64,000 nt of DNA. Source: Ailurus styani (lineage: Eukaryota > Chordata > Mammalia > Carnivora > Ailuridae). Below the pieces are notes generated by a model. The model saw nothing but the letters and a program-made list of their open reading frames with translations. It ran no database searches and had not been told where the DNA came from. This document shows, piece by piece, positions 11,422 through 23,214 of the stretch (positions are counted from its first letter, which is position 1; each line of letters begins with the position of its first letter). The stretch covers positions 781,983-845,982 of the forward strand of contig LNAC01000750.1 in the NCBI GenBank assembly GCA_002007465.1. Reading direction: 5' to 3'. A program made the translations under genes and the position numbers.

Positions 11422-11470
<49 letters not shown>
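11421..11470. repeat. (CA)n microsatellite
   Basis: Uninterrupted CA run of about 24 units in otherwise non-repetitive DNA; likely polymorphic. Confidence 0.97.
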
Positions 11471-11471
<1 letters not shown>

Positions 11472-12477
11472 TCTCCATGAGGTATGGTGTAGTAGTTAAG
11501 CTTTAATGGAGAACAAAATCAATGTGGGATACCTAAACTCAAGGACAAAGATGATCAATTTAGCTTGTAGCTTAGATAAAAAGTTAGAAGAAACAAAGGA
11601 TTCTATTTCTATAGCTCCCAACAATGAAATAAAAAGCAAAGAATTCTGTTACTTCATTATTTTGTACATAACTCTATGTTTTTCCCTCTTTAAATTGTTT
11701 ATACCAAGAAGTTATTTCTAAGTAGTAACAAACTCAGGACTGGTGAATTTTGAGACTTACCTCCAGATTATTTACTACCAAATTTATATAGAGTGGTGAA
11801 TAACTTTTATCATCTCTTTTATATGTCTTTTATCATTTCTTTATGTATCAATTTTCATCAAATAAGTACTTTCTGTGTAACTGCTCTGACCAAAATTTTC
11901 CTAATGAATATTGTTGCCATCACAATTTTTTTCTAAGGAAAAAGTATAATGGGATAAAATCCCCACAATTAAAATTAGCATTGGTAAATAAAGGGAAAAT
12001 ACTCATGTAAATGTGATATAATAGCCTCTATTTCACTAGGAGAAAACCCCACTCAGATAATTTGCATATATATTTTTTGATAATATGTATATATGTGTAT
12101 ATGTAAAATAATAATTTCTGTAATTCTGGGTCAAAATTGCCAGCATTGTTGGCTTATATGGCAATGTGATTAGAATGACTCATACTTTGTACCTTTACTG
12201 ATTGTACAACTTTGTAAATATACTGTGTTGATCAGAAACTTAAATACAGAACAGTTTTTGTAAGAGGCAAGGTCAGGACAGTTCTAGATCTAGTGATACC
12301 TTAGGTAAAGTCAAACAAGAAATAATTACTCTCTTCCAAAGTCACCAGCTTTTGACTTTTTCCATAACTTGATTCAAATTTTCTGTTCCAATCATACTCT
12401 CTTCCACATCTAAACAGTTTGTTTTTTTTAAACACTATTTAACCAATTTTTTGACACATTTAACCAAGACCTTAGGC
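11471..12477. other. Unassigned AT-rich DNA
   Basis: Nothing recognised. A TA-rich stretch lies at about 12060-12110. Confidence 0.5.
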
Positions 12478-12715
12478 CCAGAAGACAGGTACAGCTGGGT
12501 TTGAATGGCAGCTCCAACCATTCACTAGATGTGTGATCTTAGAAGTTCTTTAAATTCTTTGAGCCTCAGCTTCCTCATCCATATATTGGGTATAATAGTA
12601 TATTATTATATCATAATATTTTTATTACGATTAAATGATAAAATGTACATGAAAGACTCAGAATAAGACATGGTATATGATGGGTATACCATAAATAATA
12701 GCTATTACCATTTAG
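12478..12715 (+). mobile_element. MIR SINE, sense
   Basis: Ancient tRNA-derived mammalian repeat: 'ctgggtttgaatggcagctcc', 'cactagatgtgtgatctta', 'tttgagcctcagcttcctca', then the 'ataatagta...gattaaatgataaa' and 'aataatagctattac' tail region. The order matches MIR from tRNA part to 3' end. Confidence 0.85.
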
Positions 12716-13915
12716 ATCATTAACAAATCGTAGTAACTAAAATTTCCAATTAATCTATGATGCTTATGAGTGAAGTGTCATGTCAATTAGCATTTCAGAT
12801 TAATTACTGAATTCTGGAAGCTTATATAACTGTATTGAGTACTTGAAAGGGCACTTCTGTGTCTTAATTTGTCAAATTTACATGTAGTTGTTCCCAGTGT
12901 CAGCTTCAGAGACTAGTCCACTCATTAAAGAGCTAAAACAAAGGTGGTGTTCAAGAAAACACACTAAATTCACCAGTTTCTTCTACATCACAGAAGAAGT
13001 TGATGAAAATATGAAGTGAGAAACAGGATATTTCTGGTTTCAGGAGAACAAGGTCATTGGGTATGGGTAGTTGTTAATAATCTCTAAACTCTAATATGAC
13101 CAAAACTTGAGACTTGAGAAACTCTAAGAGAGTAACAGAAAGGCTCTAATAGAATGTAACTATTGCCTACTTTGTTCTCCAGGTTGCCTCTCTTCTTCCC
13201 AGGTCACTGTCACCTCCAATGGCCACTTTTCTAGTTCTGTGCATCCCTTTTCCATTAATATTAATTGTATCATCACACTTTCTCCTCAGGAGAAAATGTA
13301 ATTATTTCTGTGCCCAGTAAGGTAGATGCTCAGGAGATGACTATCACTAAGTTCTGAAAGTGGACAAACAAAAACCACTCCTTTTAGCCTTCTAAAACCC
13401 ACAGAAATCTAAAATGCTCTCTCTTTCTCTCATCTGGAGGGTAAGAGATAAGTAATGCAGAAAGGAGTAGGGTAAGCTACACAGAGGCATACCAACTTAG
13501 TCTTATCCTTAGACTGGCAACACATGAAGATACCTCTCCAGGACTGAATGACATCCAACTGTGCATCTGTAAGCTCTATAGGACTCTAAGGATAAAAATA
13601 AGAGATCACAGCTTATTAGTGAAACATGAGATCAGAGAATTATAGATTTGACCCTCACTTATATGAGGACCAATTGGTGGATCCATACTGGAAAGTTGAA
13701 AAAAATTAGATGATTCAAGCCTAAAACAAAAATAAATTATTTAGCCATGACAACATAATTCCTGGATTCTCCAAATAAACAAATAGATAAATAAAGGGAA
13801 TAAAAACCAGTGGATTTGTTTTTATTTCTTCATGGGTTTTGAATCTAGAGAGATAATATAGGTAATTGTCAAATTCCACTGGAGCCCTTTTGTTGCTCTC
13901 TTAGAGGATTTTTTA
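12716..13915. other. Unassigned DNA
   Basis: No recognised repeat, long frame or RNA gene; possibly unique intergenic sequence. Confidence 0.5.
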
Positions 13916-14036
13916 AATGAATTTTTTAAAAAGTTTACTTATTTAGGTAATCTCTACAACCAACGTTGGGCTTAAACTCATTACCCCAAGCTCAAGAGTT
14001 TTATGCTCTGTCGACTGAGCCAGCCAGACACCCCTC
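13916..14036 (-). mobile_element. Old short can-SINE, antisense
   Basis: Reverse of the old tRNA-like carnivore SINE: 'taatctctacaaccaacgtt', 'ggcttaaactcattacccc', 'ctctgtcgactgagccagccag'. It lacks the CT-rich middle of the young copies and is diverged. Confidence 0.82.
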
Positions 14037-14897
14037 TCAGAGTTTCTGGAGCCACTGATTTGGTTATATTAGATTTTAAGGATTATTAGTAACTACATAT
14101 ACCTACCAACCTTGCTTTCCTGAAACCAGTATCTTTGGATACTCATTTAAATATACAAAGATGAATAAAAGGCATCCAAATCAGCAAGGAAGAAGTCAAA
14201 CTCTCACTCTTTGCAGATGATATGATACTTTATGTGGAAAACCCAAAGGACTCCACTCTGAAACTGCTAGAACTCACAGGAATTCAGTAAAGTGTCAGGA
14301 TATAAAATCAATGCACAGAAATCAGTTGCATTTCTATATACCAACAACAAAACAGAAGAAAGAGAAATTAAGGAGTCAATCCCATTTACAACTGCACCCA
14401 AAACCATAAGATACCTAGGAATAAACCTAACCAAAGAAGCAAAGAATCTGTACTCAGAAAACTATAACATACTCATGAAAGAAATTGAGGACAACACAAA
14501 GTGGAAAAACATTCCATGCTCATGGATGGGAAGAACAAATATTGTGAAAATGTCTATGCTACCTAGAGCAATCTACACATTTAATGCAATCCCCATCAAA
14601 ATACCAGCAAACCATTTCAAAGAAATGGAACAAATAATCCTAAAATTTATATGGAACCAGAAAAGACCCCGAATAGCCAAAGGAATGTTTTGAAAATGGT
14701 TTCTTGAAAAAGAAAACCAAAGTTGGTGGCATCACAATTCCAGACTTCAAGCTCTATTCCAAAGCTGTCATCATCAAGACAGTATGGTACTGGCACAAAA
14801 ACAGACACATAGATCAGTGGAACAGAATAGAGAGCCCAGAAATGGACCCTCAACTCTATGGTCAACTAATCTTCGACAAAGCAGGAAAGAATGTCCA

Positions 14898-15666
14898 NNN
14901 NNNNNNNNNNNNNNNNNNNNNNNNNNNNNNNNNNNNNNNNNNNNNNNNNNNNNNNNNNNNNNNNNNNNNNNNNNNNNNNNNNNNNNNNNNNNNNNNNNNN
15001 NNNNNNNNNNNNNNNNNNNNNNNNNNNNNNNNNNNNNNNNNNNNNNNNNNNNNNNNNNNNNNNNNNNNNNNNNNNNNNNNNNNNNNNNNNNNNNNNNNNN
15101 NNNNNNNNNNNNNNNNNNNNNNNNNNNNNNNNNNNNNNNNNNNNNNNNNNNNNNNNNNNNNNNNNNNNNNNNNNNNNNNNNNNNNNNNNNNNNNNNNNNN
15201 NNNNNNNNNNNNNNNNNNNNNNNNNNNNNNNNNNNNNNNNNNNNNNNNNNNNNNNNNNNNNNNNNNNNNNNNNNNNNNNNNNNNNNNNNNNNNNNNNNNN
15301 NNNNNNNNNNNNNNNNNNNNNNNNNNNNNNNNNNNNNNNNNNNNNNNNNNNNNNNNNNNNNNNNNNNNNNNNNNNNNNNNNNNNNNNNNNNNNNNNNNNN
15401 NNNNNNNNNNNNNNNNNNNNNNNNNNNNNNNNNNNNNNNNNNNNNNNNNNNNNNNNNNNNNNNNNNNNNNNNNNNNNNNNNNNNNNNNNNNNNNNNNNNN
15501 NNNNNNNNNNNNNNNNNNNNNNNNNNNNNNNNNNNNNNNNNNNNNNNNNNNNNNNNNNNNNNNNNNNNNNNNNNNNNNNNNNNNNNNNNNNNNNNNNNNN
15601 NNNNNNNNNNNNNNNNNNNNNNNNNNNNNNNNNNNNNNNNNNNNNNNNNNNNNNNNNNNNNNNNNN
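14898..15666. other. Assembly gap (N run)
   Basis: 769 unknown bases. The flanks correspond to points 724 bases apart in copy C (26496-27219), so the gap most likely holds only the missing L1 ORF2 segment. Any open frame drawn through it is meaningless. Confidence 0.97.
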
Positions 15667-15842
15667 AGAACTACCCTACGACCCAGCAATCGCACTACTG
15701 GGTATTTACCCTAAAGATACAAAGGTAGTGATCCTCGGGGGCACATGCACCCGAATGTTTATAACAGCAATGTCCACAATAGCCAAACTATGGAAAGAAC
15801 CTAGATATCCATCAACAGATCAATGGATAATGAAGATGTGAG

Positions 15843-15844
<2 letters not shown>

Positions 15845-15887
<43 letters not shown>
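15845..15887. repeat. (CA)n microsatellite in L1 3' UTR
   Basis: CA run at the same place where copy C has a TG run (about 26280), so it grew from an L1-encoded seed. Confidence 0.95.
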
Positions 15888-15889
<2 letters not shown>

Positions 15890-16304
15890 GGAGTACTATG
15901 CGGCCATCAAAAGAAACGAAATCTTGCCATTTTCAATGATGTGGATGGAACTAGAGGGTATTATGCTAAGTGAAATAAGTCAATCAGAGAAAGACAATTA
16001 TCATATGATCTCTCTGATATGAGGAACTCGAGAGGCAGGGCGGGGGTCGTGGGGGGTAGGGAGAAAAAAAATAATGAAACAAGATGGGATTGGGAAGGAG
16101 ACAAACCATAAGAGAGTCTTAATCTCACAAAACAAACTGAGACTTACTGGGGGGTGGGAGGGTAAGGATAGGGTGGATGGGTTATGGACATTGGGGAGGG
16201 TTTGTGTTATGGTGAGTGCTGTGAAAGGCATAAGCCTGGTGATTCACAGACCTGTACCCCTGGGAAAAATAATAAAAAAAATAAATAAAAATGCAAAGAT
16301 GATT

Positions 16305-17995
16305 CGAAGTGGAAACACTATAGGCCAGTGTTCAGGGGTTGTTTTTGTTTTTGTTTTTATCATCAGGATACCAGTTCTGTAAATAAAGAATAAAGATAGA
16401 CACATCACCAGATAAAGAAGAGTAGGCACAAGATCATTAAGGATTCCATACTAGGGCAGAGACTGTTGAATATGTTTACAAATGATAGTGGGGAAGGAGT
16501 ACACAGCAATGTCTTAGATTCCAAGACACACAAATCTCTCTAGACAGTGGAGAGCCACCCCAGATGAGACAGACTACAGAATAATCTTAAGAGTCTTTGT
16601 CAGTAAGCAAAGCCTTAAGTGATATTATAATGACTGTGAGGGGAAAAAATGAATTTAGAAATAAATAATCTAAAATATACCTATAAAATACAACTCTTCC
16701 TTATCAGATTGCACTAAAAAAAGAGACCAAGTGTCATTACAGATTGACCATACAGCATAGGCCCAATATTCTGCAACAGCCAAAAAGGCCTAAAAAATGA
16801 AGAAAACCATTAAAATTTTACTGGGAACAAAGCTTTATCCTTCTATATTTCTGCTTGAAAGTATTTATATAGTTCTTGCTGCTCTGCCTCAGAAACAAGT
16901 TTGTCATAACTTGAAAAGGCCTGGAGAAGTGTCCAAAATAATTGGAGATGTTGGAATTAAAAGAAACTTTTGTTTAAGGTTAGATTTGGACTTTCAGTCT
17001 GAAAATGATAAATCTAATTACTTGGGAGTAATTAAATCTACATAATAATAGGTAACATGTATTGGGTGAACAGAGATTTGTTTACTCATTAACATTAAAG
17101 TCCCAGGACAGGAAAATGCCAACTTTTGAAACTTATACAAAAAATGTATTAGCCCAAGAAGTAGGTCTGACAGGAAATATAAATGCATTTCAAAAGTATT
17201 TAGATGAATTATGACTAATACAGTCATCAATGACTTGAGATAAATTCAGCCCCTGAAATTAAGATGGCTTCAGAAGGGGCAATAGAAGTAATATCTTGAC
17301 CTTTTTGTGGGAAAGAGAATTCAGGTTTGAATGTGTCAAATATTTCTAAACAGTTCATGAGTTAGAAAAGTTTGAGAACTACTGATATAATAAAAGAATT
17401 ACCTCAAATTCATTCAGCATACTACTTTTTATCCCTCTTCCTCTCTATTTCAGATCCAAGTACAGTGAAACAACTTCCAGCAGTGGATGTTCCCCTCTGA
17501 CTGATGGCCAGAGGTTAGGACTCTCCAGCAATTCTGATGAGTATATGTAACTTCTTGGTTCATCTCTATTGTTTCATCTTAAATTCTGCAAATGAGATGA
17601 TGCAGATGAGCAGTGCTGCAGTTCCTTCTCATTTGCATTTTATTAGCTTTATGACAGTTTCCTTCTTGCATGATATTACCTAATTACATCCTTCAAAGAA
17701 GCACTAACATATCACTCTTCACTTTCAATTATTCACTCCAACGAAGGGAATCATGAAACACCCTCTCTCTCCCAGAAAATCCACCCAGCACTGGGTCTCT
17801 GTGGGAGGGAGATGATATGCAGGAGTGGGACCAAAATCCCAATCAGGTCTTACAGAGAAGCCTGGCTTTGGCCCTATTTCCTTTCAAGTCAATTTTGTAG
17901 CCACACAAGAACACAAGTCTCGTAAGCATATGCATCCAAATGGCATTACCCAACTTTATTTGGTCATGTGATTTACTGGACTTGTTACAAGAACA
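16305..17995. other. Unassigned DNA
   Basis: No recognised repeat or gene. A pyrimidine tract followed by AG at about 17435-17455 looks like a splice acceptor, but no exon can be supported after it. Confidence 0.5.
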
Positions 17996-18004
17996 ACTTG
18001 TTTC

Positions 18005-18054
18005 TTCTTTTATTTTTTAATTTTATTTTTTCAGTGATCCAAGATTCATTGTTT
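18005..18054 (-). mobile_element. 50-bp L1 tail insertion, antisense
   Basis: Only a T-rich tail plus 'ttcagtgatccaagattcat', the last few dozen bases of the L1 3' lineage seen at 7627. A perfect direct repeat acttgtttc flanks it (17996-18004 and 18055-18063), showing an authentic but extremely 5'-truncated insertion. Confidence 0.85.
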
Positions 18055-18063
18055 ACTTGTTTC

Positions 18064-18540
18064 AAATAATTTTGAGATGTTTTTTGAAATCATCCATTTT
18101 GAATCATCCACAAAGAATCATATTTTCCCAATATTCCAAAGAAAAGATTGTAGCTTCTGAAAAGAGAAAATCCAGACTGATTCTAAGTGCTATGGTAATT
18201 GGTGTGTAACTTCCTATGGGATTTGATACACTTTTTACGTGTGAATAATATGCTTTATGAAAATTTTCCTTCTTTGGCCCTCTTCTACCTTAATGGCTCT
18301 TTCCGTTTACTCCTTGGTACTCAACTCAGGGGTCCTACTATACTATAATTCCCTTTTGTTCCATTTATTTTTATCTTATGCAGTTAGCATATCCTGGATA
18401 TTGCAAGAAAGAATTTGAGGTTCAGTTTTCATCAATTTGTATCACCTTTTTCATATTCTGTCTATCTACACTTCCTTTAAGTATTACTTTGTTAGGGTAA
18501 TAAGTTTATTATCTGCTGCACTAAGTCACAGAATTTGACT
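18064..18540. other. Unassigned DNA
   Basis: No recognised element. Confidence 0.45.
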
Positions 18541-18715
18541 AGTGAAGTAGAAAGCACACATGAGTAGAAGATATGGTTGTGTTACTTGAGGTTGTATGAT
18601 GGTTCATTTAACTTCTCTAAACCCTAGTTTTCTTATTTGCAAGTTGGAGTCAATAATGTTTAGTCTGTCTTCCTTATAGGATTTCTGCAAGCTGTTAAAT
18701 GATTCTATGTTCACC
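18540..18715 (+). mobile_element. Probable MIR SINE, sense
   Basis: Diverged MIR-like order: 'taacttctctaaaccctagttttcttatttgcaa', then 'gtctgtcttccttataggattt...aaatgattc'. Weaker than the copy at 12478. Confidence 0.55.
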
Positions 18716-19277
18716 TTATCCATACCCTTCATGATTTGATAGTGTTTAGTCATGTCATTTTTCTTCTTTAATCTTTTCAATCTTTTCAGTTTGTCTCCTT
18801 ATCCCTCTGCTCATTTTTCTTGCCCTTCATCTATCCCATTTTCTTATTATTGAGGGTCAGCTATCAGAAATTCATACTGTTTTCAGGGGCTATTGTCTTT
18901 GAGAATATTATATTTCATTTTTAGTTCTTTTTGTTGATCATCAATATTTTATTTGTTAAAAGAATCAAATCAGTATATGGAATAAGTCTTTAGAGAATAA
19001 CTTCCAATTTCTTCCAGAAACTTTTCTTGGGTTATACCAAATATTAGTATACCTTCATAAAGAATAATACACTACCAATTCACTGACACAGTGGCAAGAA
19101 CATATGAGATGTTTCTGGAGTCTACCTCAATACCCTGACTAATTCTTAGCTTCTTGATAAAGTTTCACACCATTCACAGACCTTGAGACTTAATTGTGCA
19201 CCATCTGTTATGCTATAAAAAATCTATATATGTAAAATGAGATCAGCTCAAGCACTGGTCTTTGATAAATTCTCAAT
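18716..19277. other. Unassigned DNA
   Basis: Pyrimidine-rich on the left; nothing recognised. Confidence 0.45.
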
Positions 19278-19293
19278 CAAAACTTCTCCACCC

Positions 19294-19495
19294 AAGAGGC
19301 ACCTGGGTGGCTCAGATGGTTAAGTGTCTGCCTTTGGCTCAGGTCATGATCTCCGGGTCCTGGGATAGAGCTCCATATCGGGCTCCTCACTCAGCTGGAG
19401 GCTGCTTTGCCCTCTGCTTCTCCTCCCTTCTCTCTTTCTCTTTTCTCTCAAATGAATAATTAAAATCCTTAAAAACAAAACAAAACAAAAAAAAA
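19294..19495 (+). mobile_element. can-SINE, sense
   Basis: Head 'ggcacctgggtggctcagat', 'ttaagtgtctgcctttggct', CT-rich middle, and A-rich tail expanded as (aaaac)n. Target duplication caaaacttctccaccc (19278-19293) and caaaacttgtccaccc (19496-19511), one mismatch. Confidence 0.95.
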
Positions 19496-19511
19496 CAAAA
19501 CTTGTCCACCC

Positions 19512-19870
19512 TGAGAAGCTTTCCTTTACTTATCTCTTGCCAATGTCAAAATGCCAATGGTTAAAATGCCAATACAGTTTGCCTGAGCCCTGGACTTACA
19601 TACAAGCTTATATCACTTTGTGTAAATTGCTTACTTTCTTCCAGTGATTCTTCTAGTTGATACCTGTTTAGTATCCATGATCTGTCATGGATACAAAGAA
19701 CTAATGGCAATATTGTTTTTCTAATTCATATGTTTTACTGTATGAATGGTAAACTGCAACTGGCACAGAACTGAAGTGTTTAGAATACTCACTATTTTCT
19801 GAATGAACACATTTCCATTATCTCTACACTAGCACTTTCAAGATGGCTTTAAAATACAAGGAAAGATCTT
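19512..19870. other. Unassigned DNA
   Basis: Nothing recognised between the SINE and the old L1 3' end. Confidence 0.45.
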
Positions 19871-19937
19871 GATTTAATAGGTCTACTGAGGTATAATTTA
19901 TATACAATAAGCTGCACAGAGTTAAAATGTACAGTTT

Positions 19938-20140
19938 GGGATGTCCATGTGGTGCAGTCAGTTAAGCATCCAACTCTTGGTTTCAGCTCAGGTCGTGATC
20001 CCCGGGTCATGGGATTGAGGCCCACTCAGGCTCTGTGGTCAGCCAGAATCTGCTTAGGATTCTCTCTTCCCTCTTCCTTTGCCCCTCCCCCCATCGCACT
20101 CTCTCCCTCTCTCTAAAATAAACAAATAAAATTAAAAATT
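19938..20140 (+). mobile_element. can-SINE, sense, diverged
   Basis: Head 'gggatgtccatgtggtgcag', 'ttaagcatccaactcttgg', 'aggtcgtgatccccgggtca', CT-rich middle, A-rich tail. It splits the old L1 3' UTR; flanks share 'gtacagttt' and 'gtacaattt'. Confidence 0.88.
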
Positions 20141-20362
20141 AAAAAGTGTACAATTTGATGAATTTTGTTATATGCATACACCAGTGAAACCATCACTACA
20201 AAATGATGGATATTTTAATCACCCCCAAAAGATTCCCTTTGCCCCCATTAGTTCCCAAAATCTCTAGGCAAACACCGATCTGCTTTATTCCATTATATAT
20301 TCCTTATATTTTTTATAATTTGATATAATCATACAGTACTCTTTAAAAAATCAGGCTTCTTA

Positions 20363-20870
20363 TGTGATATATATATATCTTATGTAATTATATATCATAT
20401 AATTTTATTTGGAATATTAGTTGTATATTTGTATATTTTATATATATAATGGAATATTAGCCACCAAAAAGAATGAAATCTAGTCATTTGCAACAACATG
20501 GAAGGAACTAGAATGTATGCTAAATGAAATGGCAGTCAGAGAAAGACAAATATATGATTTCGCTCATATGTGGAATTTAAGAAACAAAACTGATGAACAT
20601 AGGGAAAGGGAAGGAAAAATAAAATATGATGGAAGCAGAGAAGGAGGCAAACCATAAGAGACTCTTAACTGTAAGAAACAAACTGAGGGTTGCTGGAGGG
20701 GATGTGGGTGGGGAGTTTGGGTAACTGGGTGATGAGCATTAAGGAGGGCATTTGATTTATTCCAGCACTGGGTGTTATATGCAACTGATGAATCTCTAAA
20801 TTCTACCTCTGAAACTAATAATACACTATATGTTAATTAAATTGAATTTAAATTAAAATATTTTAAGAAG
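20363..20870 (+). mobile_element. L1 3' end, sense
   Basis: TA-rich start, then 'aatggaatattagccacc...', 'gagaaagacaaatatatg', 'caaactgagggttgctgg', 'actgggtgttatatgcaact' and an A-rich end. Direct repeat aatcaggcttctta (20349-20362) and aatctggcttctta (20871-20884). Inserted in the old L1 3' UTR in opposite orientation. Confidence 0.9.
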
Positions 20871-21586
20871 AATCTGGCTTCTTACACTCAGCATAATTAT
20901 TCTGAGATTCACCCATGTGGTTGTATGTATTAATAGTTTGGGGTTTTTTTGTTCTTTTCTTTCTCTTCATTTTTCTTTTTTCATATTAATATTCTATTTT
21001 ATGGGTATACCACAATTTGTCTAACCATTTACCTGTTGATAAACATTTGAGTTGTTTTCAGTTTGGGGCTTCTACAAAGATGCTATGAATATTCATGTAC
21101 TAGTCTTTGAGTAGATATATGCTTTTATTTCTCTTGGAATAATATCTACATGTGAGTTTACTTGCTAGTATGACAGATGTATGTATAATGTCTTAAAAAG
21201 ATATGAAACTGTTTTCTAAATGAGTAACTTTATATTCCTACTTGCAGTGTATGTTCCAGTTGCTCCAGGTCCTTGTTAAAACTTGCTTTGGTCAGTCTTT
21301 TAAATTTTAGCCGCTCTAAAGGAAGTGTGCTTGTACTTCATTTTGGTCTAAATTTGCATTTCCCTAATGACTAATGATTTCTGAGCATATTTCATGTACT
21401 TATCTGTACATCTTCTTGGGTGAAATGTCTGTTTAAATGTTTACCCATTTTCTTATTGGTTTGTTTGCCTTCTCATGGTTGAGCTGTTTTATATTCCAGA
21501 TACAAGTATTTTTTTAGATATATGTTTGCAGATATTTTCTACCAGTCTGTGGCTTTGATTTTCATTTTCGTTATAGTATCTTTTTA

Positions 21587-21792
21587 TTTTTTATTTACTT
21601 TTTTTAAGATTTTATTTCTTTATTTGACACAGAGAGAGAGAGAGATCACAAGTAGGCAGAGAGGCAGAGAGAGAGGAGGAAGCAGGATCCCTGCCGAGCA
21701 GAGAGCCCGATATGGGCCTCGATCCCAGGACCCTGAGATCATGACCTGAGCCGAAAGCAGAGGCTTTAACCCACTGAGCCACCCAGGCGCCC
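21587..21792 (-). mobile_element. can-SINE, antisense, young subtype
   Basis: T-rich tail, GA repeats, 'gagatcatgacctgagccg', 'aaagcagaggctttaaccca', 'ccacccaggcgccc'. Perfect 15-bp target duplication tatagtatcttttta (21572-21586 and 21793-21807). Confidence 0.97.
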
Positions 21793-22005
21793 TATAGTAT
21801 CTTTTTAAAGAGAAAAACTTAAAACAAATTTTAATGAAATTTTGAAAACAAATACTTAAATATTTTATTTTAGAGCTCATGCTTTTTGAGTGATATCTAT
21901 GAAATCTTTTCCTAACCAATGTCATTAAAATTTTTCCTATTTTCCTTAACATTTAATAATTTTAGAACTTATATTTAAGTTTGTGAGCCATTACAAGACA
22001 ATTTT

Positions 22006-22400
22006 TTTTCTTTTTCAAATTTTAATTTAAATTCTAGTTAGTTAACATACAGTACAATATTGGTTTCAGGAATAGAATTCAATGATTCATCACTTACATA
22101 CAACACCTAGTGCTCATCATAACAAATACCCTCCTTAATACCCATCACCCATCTAGCCCATCCCCCACCCACCTCCCTCCATCAACCTTCAGTTTGTCTT
22201 TTAAAAAGAGTCTCTTATGGTTTATTTCCCTCTCTCTTCCCCCCTCCCATATGTTCATCTTTTTTTAAATTCCATATATGTATGAAATCATATGGTATTT
22301 GTCTTTCTATGACTTATTTTGCTTAGAATAATACATTCTATTTCCATCCATGTTGTTGCAAGTGGCAAGATTTCATTCTTTTTTATGGCTGAGTAATATT

Positions 22401-22440
<40 letters not shown>

Positions 22441-22488
22441 CATGCGCACGCCACATTTTCTTTATTTATTCATCAGTAGATGGAGATA
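22006..22488 (-). mobile_element. L1 3' end, antisense
   Basis: Reverse L1 3' UTR: 'ttctagttagttaacataca', 'cacctagtgctcatcataac', 'aaaagagtctcttatggttt', 'catccatgttgttgcaagtgg', then a (TG)n tract and a short ORF2 end. Same 3' lineage as copy D. Confidence 0.9.
22403..22440. repeat. (TG)n(CG) microsatellite in L1 3' UTR
   Basis: TG run passing into 'tgcgcgcgtgcatgcgc', an alternating purine-pyrimidine tract. Confidence 0.93.
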
Positions 22489-22728
22489 ACTTTTATATAG
22501 TACACATCGAAAGGTCTTTTCGATGTCCATATAATTTTAGAATTAAATTGCTAATGTCCTTTTAAGAAAACCTATTATTTTGATTGATATTGTGTATCAT
22601 CTGTAAAGAAAATTGGGAATAATTAACATTTTAACAATATTAAGTCTTCCTATACATAAACAAGTCCTCAACTTTGTTCTTTTCAAAATAGTTTTGGCTA
22701 TTCTGAGTCTTTTGCATTTTCATATAAC

Positions 22729-22741
22729 ATTTATTTATTTA
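22729..22741 (-). mobile_element. Tail-only insertion (ATTT)n with target duplication
   Basis: Thirteen bases, atttatttattta, lie between two perfect copies of ttttcatataac (22717-22728 and 22742-22753) in an L1 segment that normally has one. The insert equals the reversed tail of a can-SINE. Best read as a retrotransposition that copied only the tail; a replication slip cannot be excluded. Confidence 0.55.
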
Positions 22742-23028
22742 TTTTCATATAACTTAGAATCTGCTTGTCAGTTTCTGAAGAAAATGTGCTGAAATTTTGA
22801 TAAGGATTGAATAAAAGCTATAGATCAATTTGGAAAGAATTGTCACCTTAATAGTGTGTTTTCCAATCCAGGAGCACTGAAAATTTCTCCATTTATTTAG
22901 ATGTTTTAAAACAGTCTCTCAGCAATGTTTTGTAAATTTTAGTGTACAAGACTTGCATTTCTTTTATTAAATTTTTTCTTAAACATGGTATTCTTTTTAA
23001 TTCTTTTATGAATGAAATTATATTATTT

Positions 23029-23214
23029 TTAAAAAAGATTTTCTTTATTATTTGAGAGAGAGAGAGAGCATGAGGAGGGGGGAAGGGGCAGAGGGAGAGG
23101 GAGAAGCAGACTCCCCATTGAGGAGAGAACCCAACATGGGGCTCAACCCCAGGATTTTGATATCATGACCTGAGCTGAAGGCAGTTGTTTAACTAACTGA
23201 ATTACCCAGGTACC
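23029..23214 (-). mobile_element. can-SINE, antisense
   Basis: 'aaagattttctttattatttgagagag', GA-rich middle, 'caaccccaggattttgatatc', 'atgacctgagctgaaggcag', 'aattacccaggtacccc'. Moderately diverged. In old L1 RT region. Confidence 0.92.

Larger units (their letters stand above)
14166..16020 (+). pseudogene. L1 ORF2 C-terminal part, copy B, interrupted by gap
   Basis: Begins at the RT region with FADD-type coding (tctttgcagatgatatgat). An open stretch from 14292 reads [19 protein letters not shown] and continues to about 14693, where a small insertion ('ttttgaaaatggtttc') shifts the frame. After the gap the C-terminus resumes with [20 protein letters not shown]. The frame is broken and the 5' half of ORF2 is absent, so no active protein can be made. 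Confidence 0.85.
14166..16290 (+). mobile_element. Young L1 copy B, 5'-truncated, with assembly gap
   Basis: Starts in ORF2 at the RT active-site region and ends at the 3' UTR 'gattcacagacctgtacccc' plus A-rich tail. Direct repeats flank it: atacaaagatgaat before (about 14152-14165) and atgcaaagatgatt after (16291-16304). It aligns closely with copy C in the opposite orientation. The interior 769 bases are N. The element contains a (CA)n tract in its 3' UTR. Confidence 0.92.

Noticed and set aside
14704..15841. Long frames crossing the N run
   Set aside because: They consist almost wholly of unknown bases; only the L1 ORF2 flanks are real.
17435..17560. Possible splice acceptor (pyrimidine tract then cag) and short exon
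   Set aside because: No open frame, donor or homology follows; such sites are common by chance.
22503..22523. Short palindrome acatcgaaa/tttcgatgt
   Set aside because: Nine-base arms at a retroelement edge; too short and isolated to claim function.
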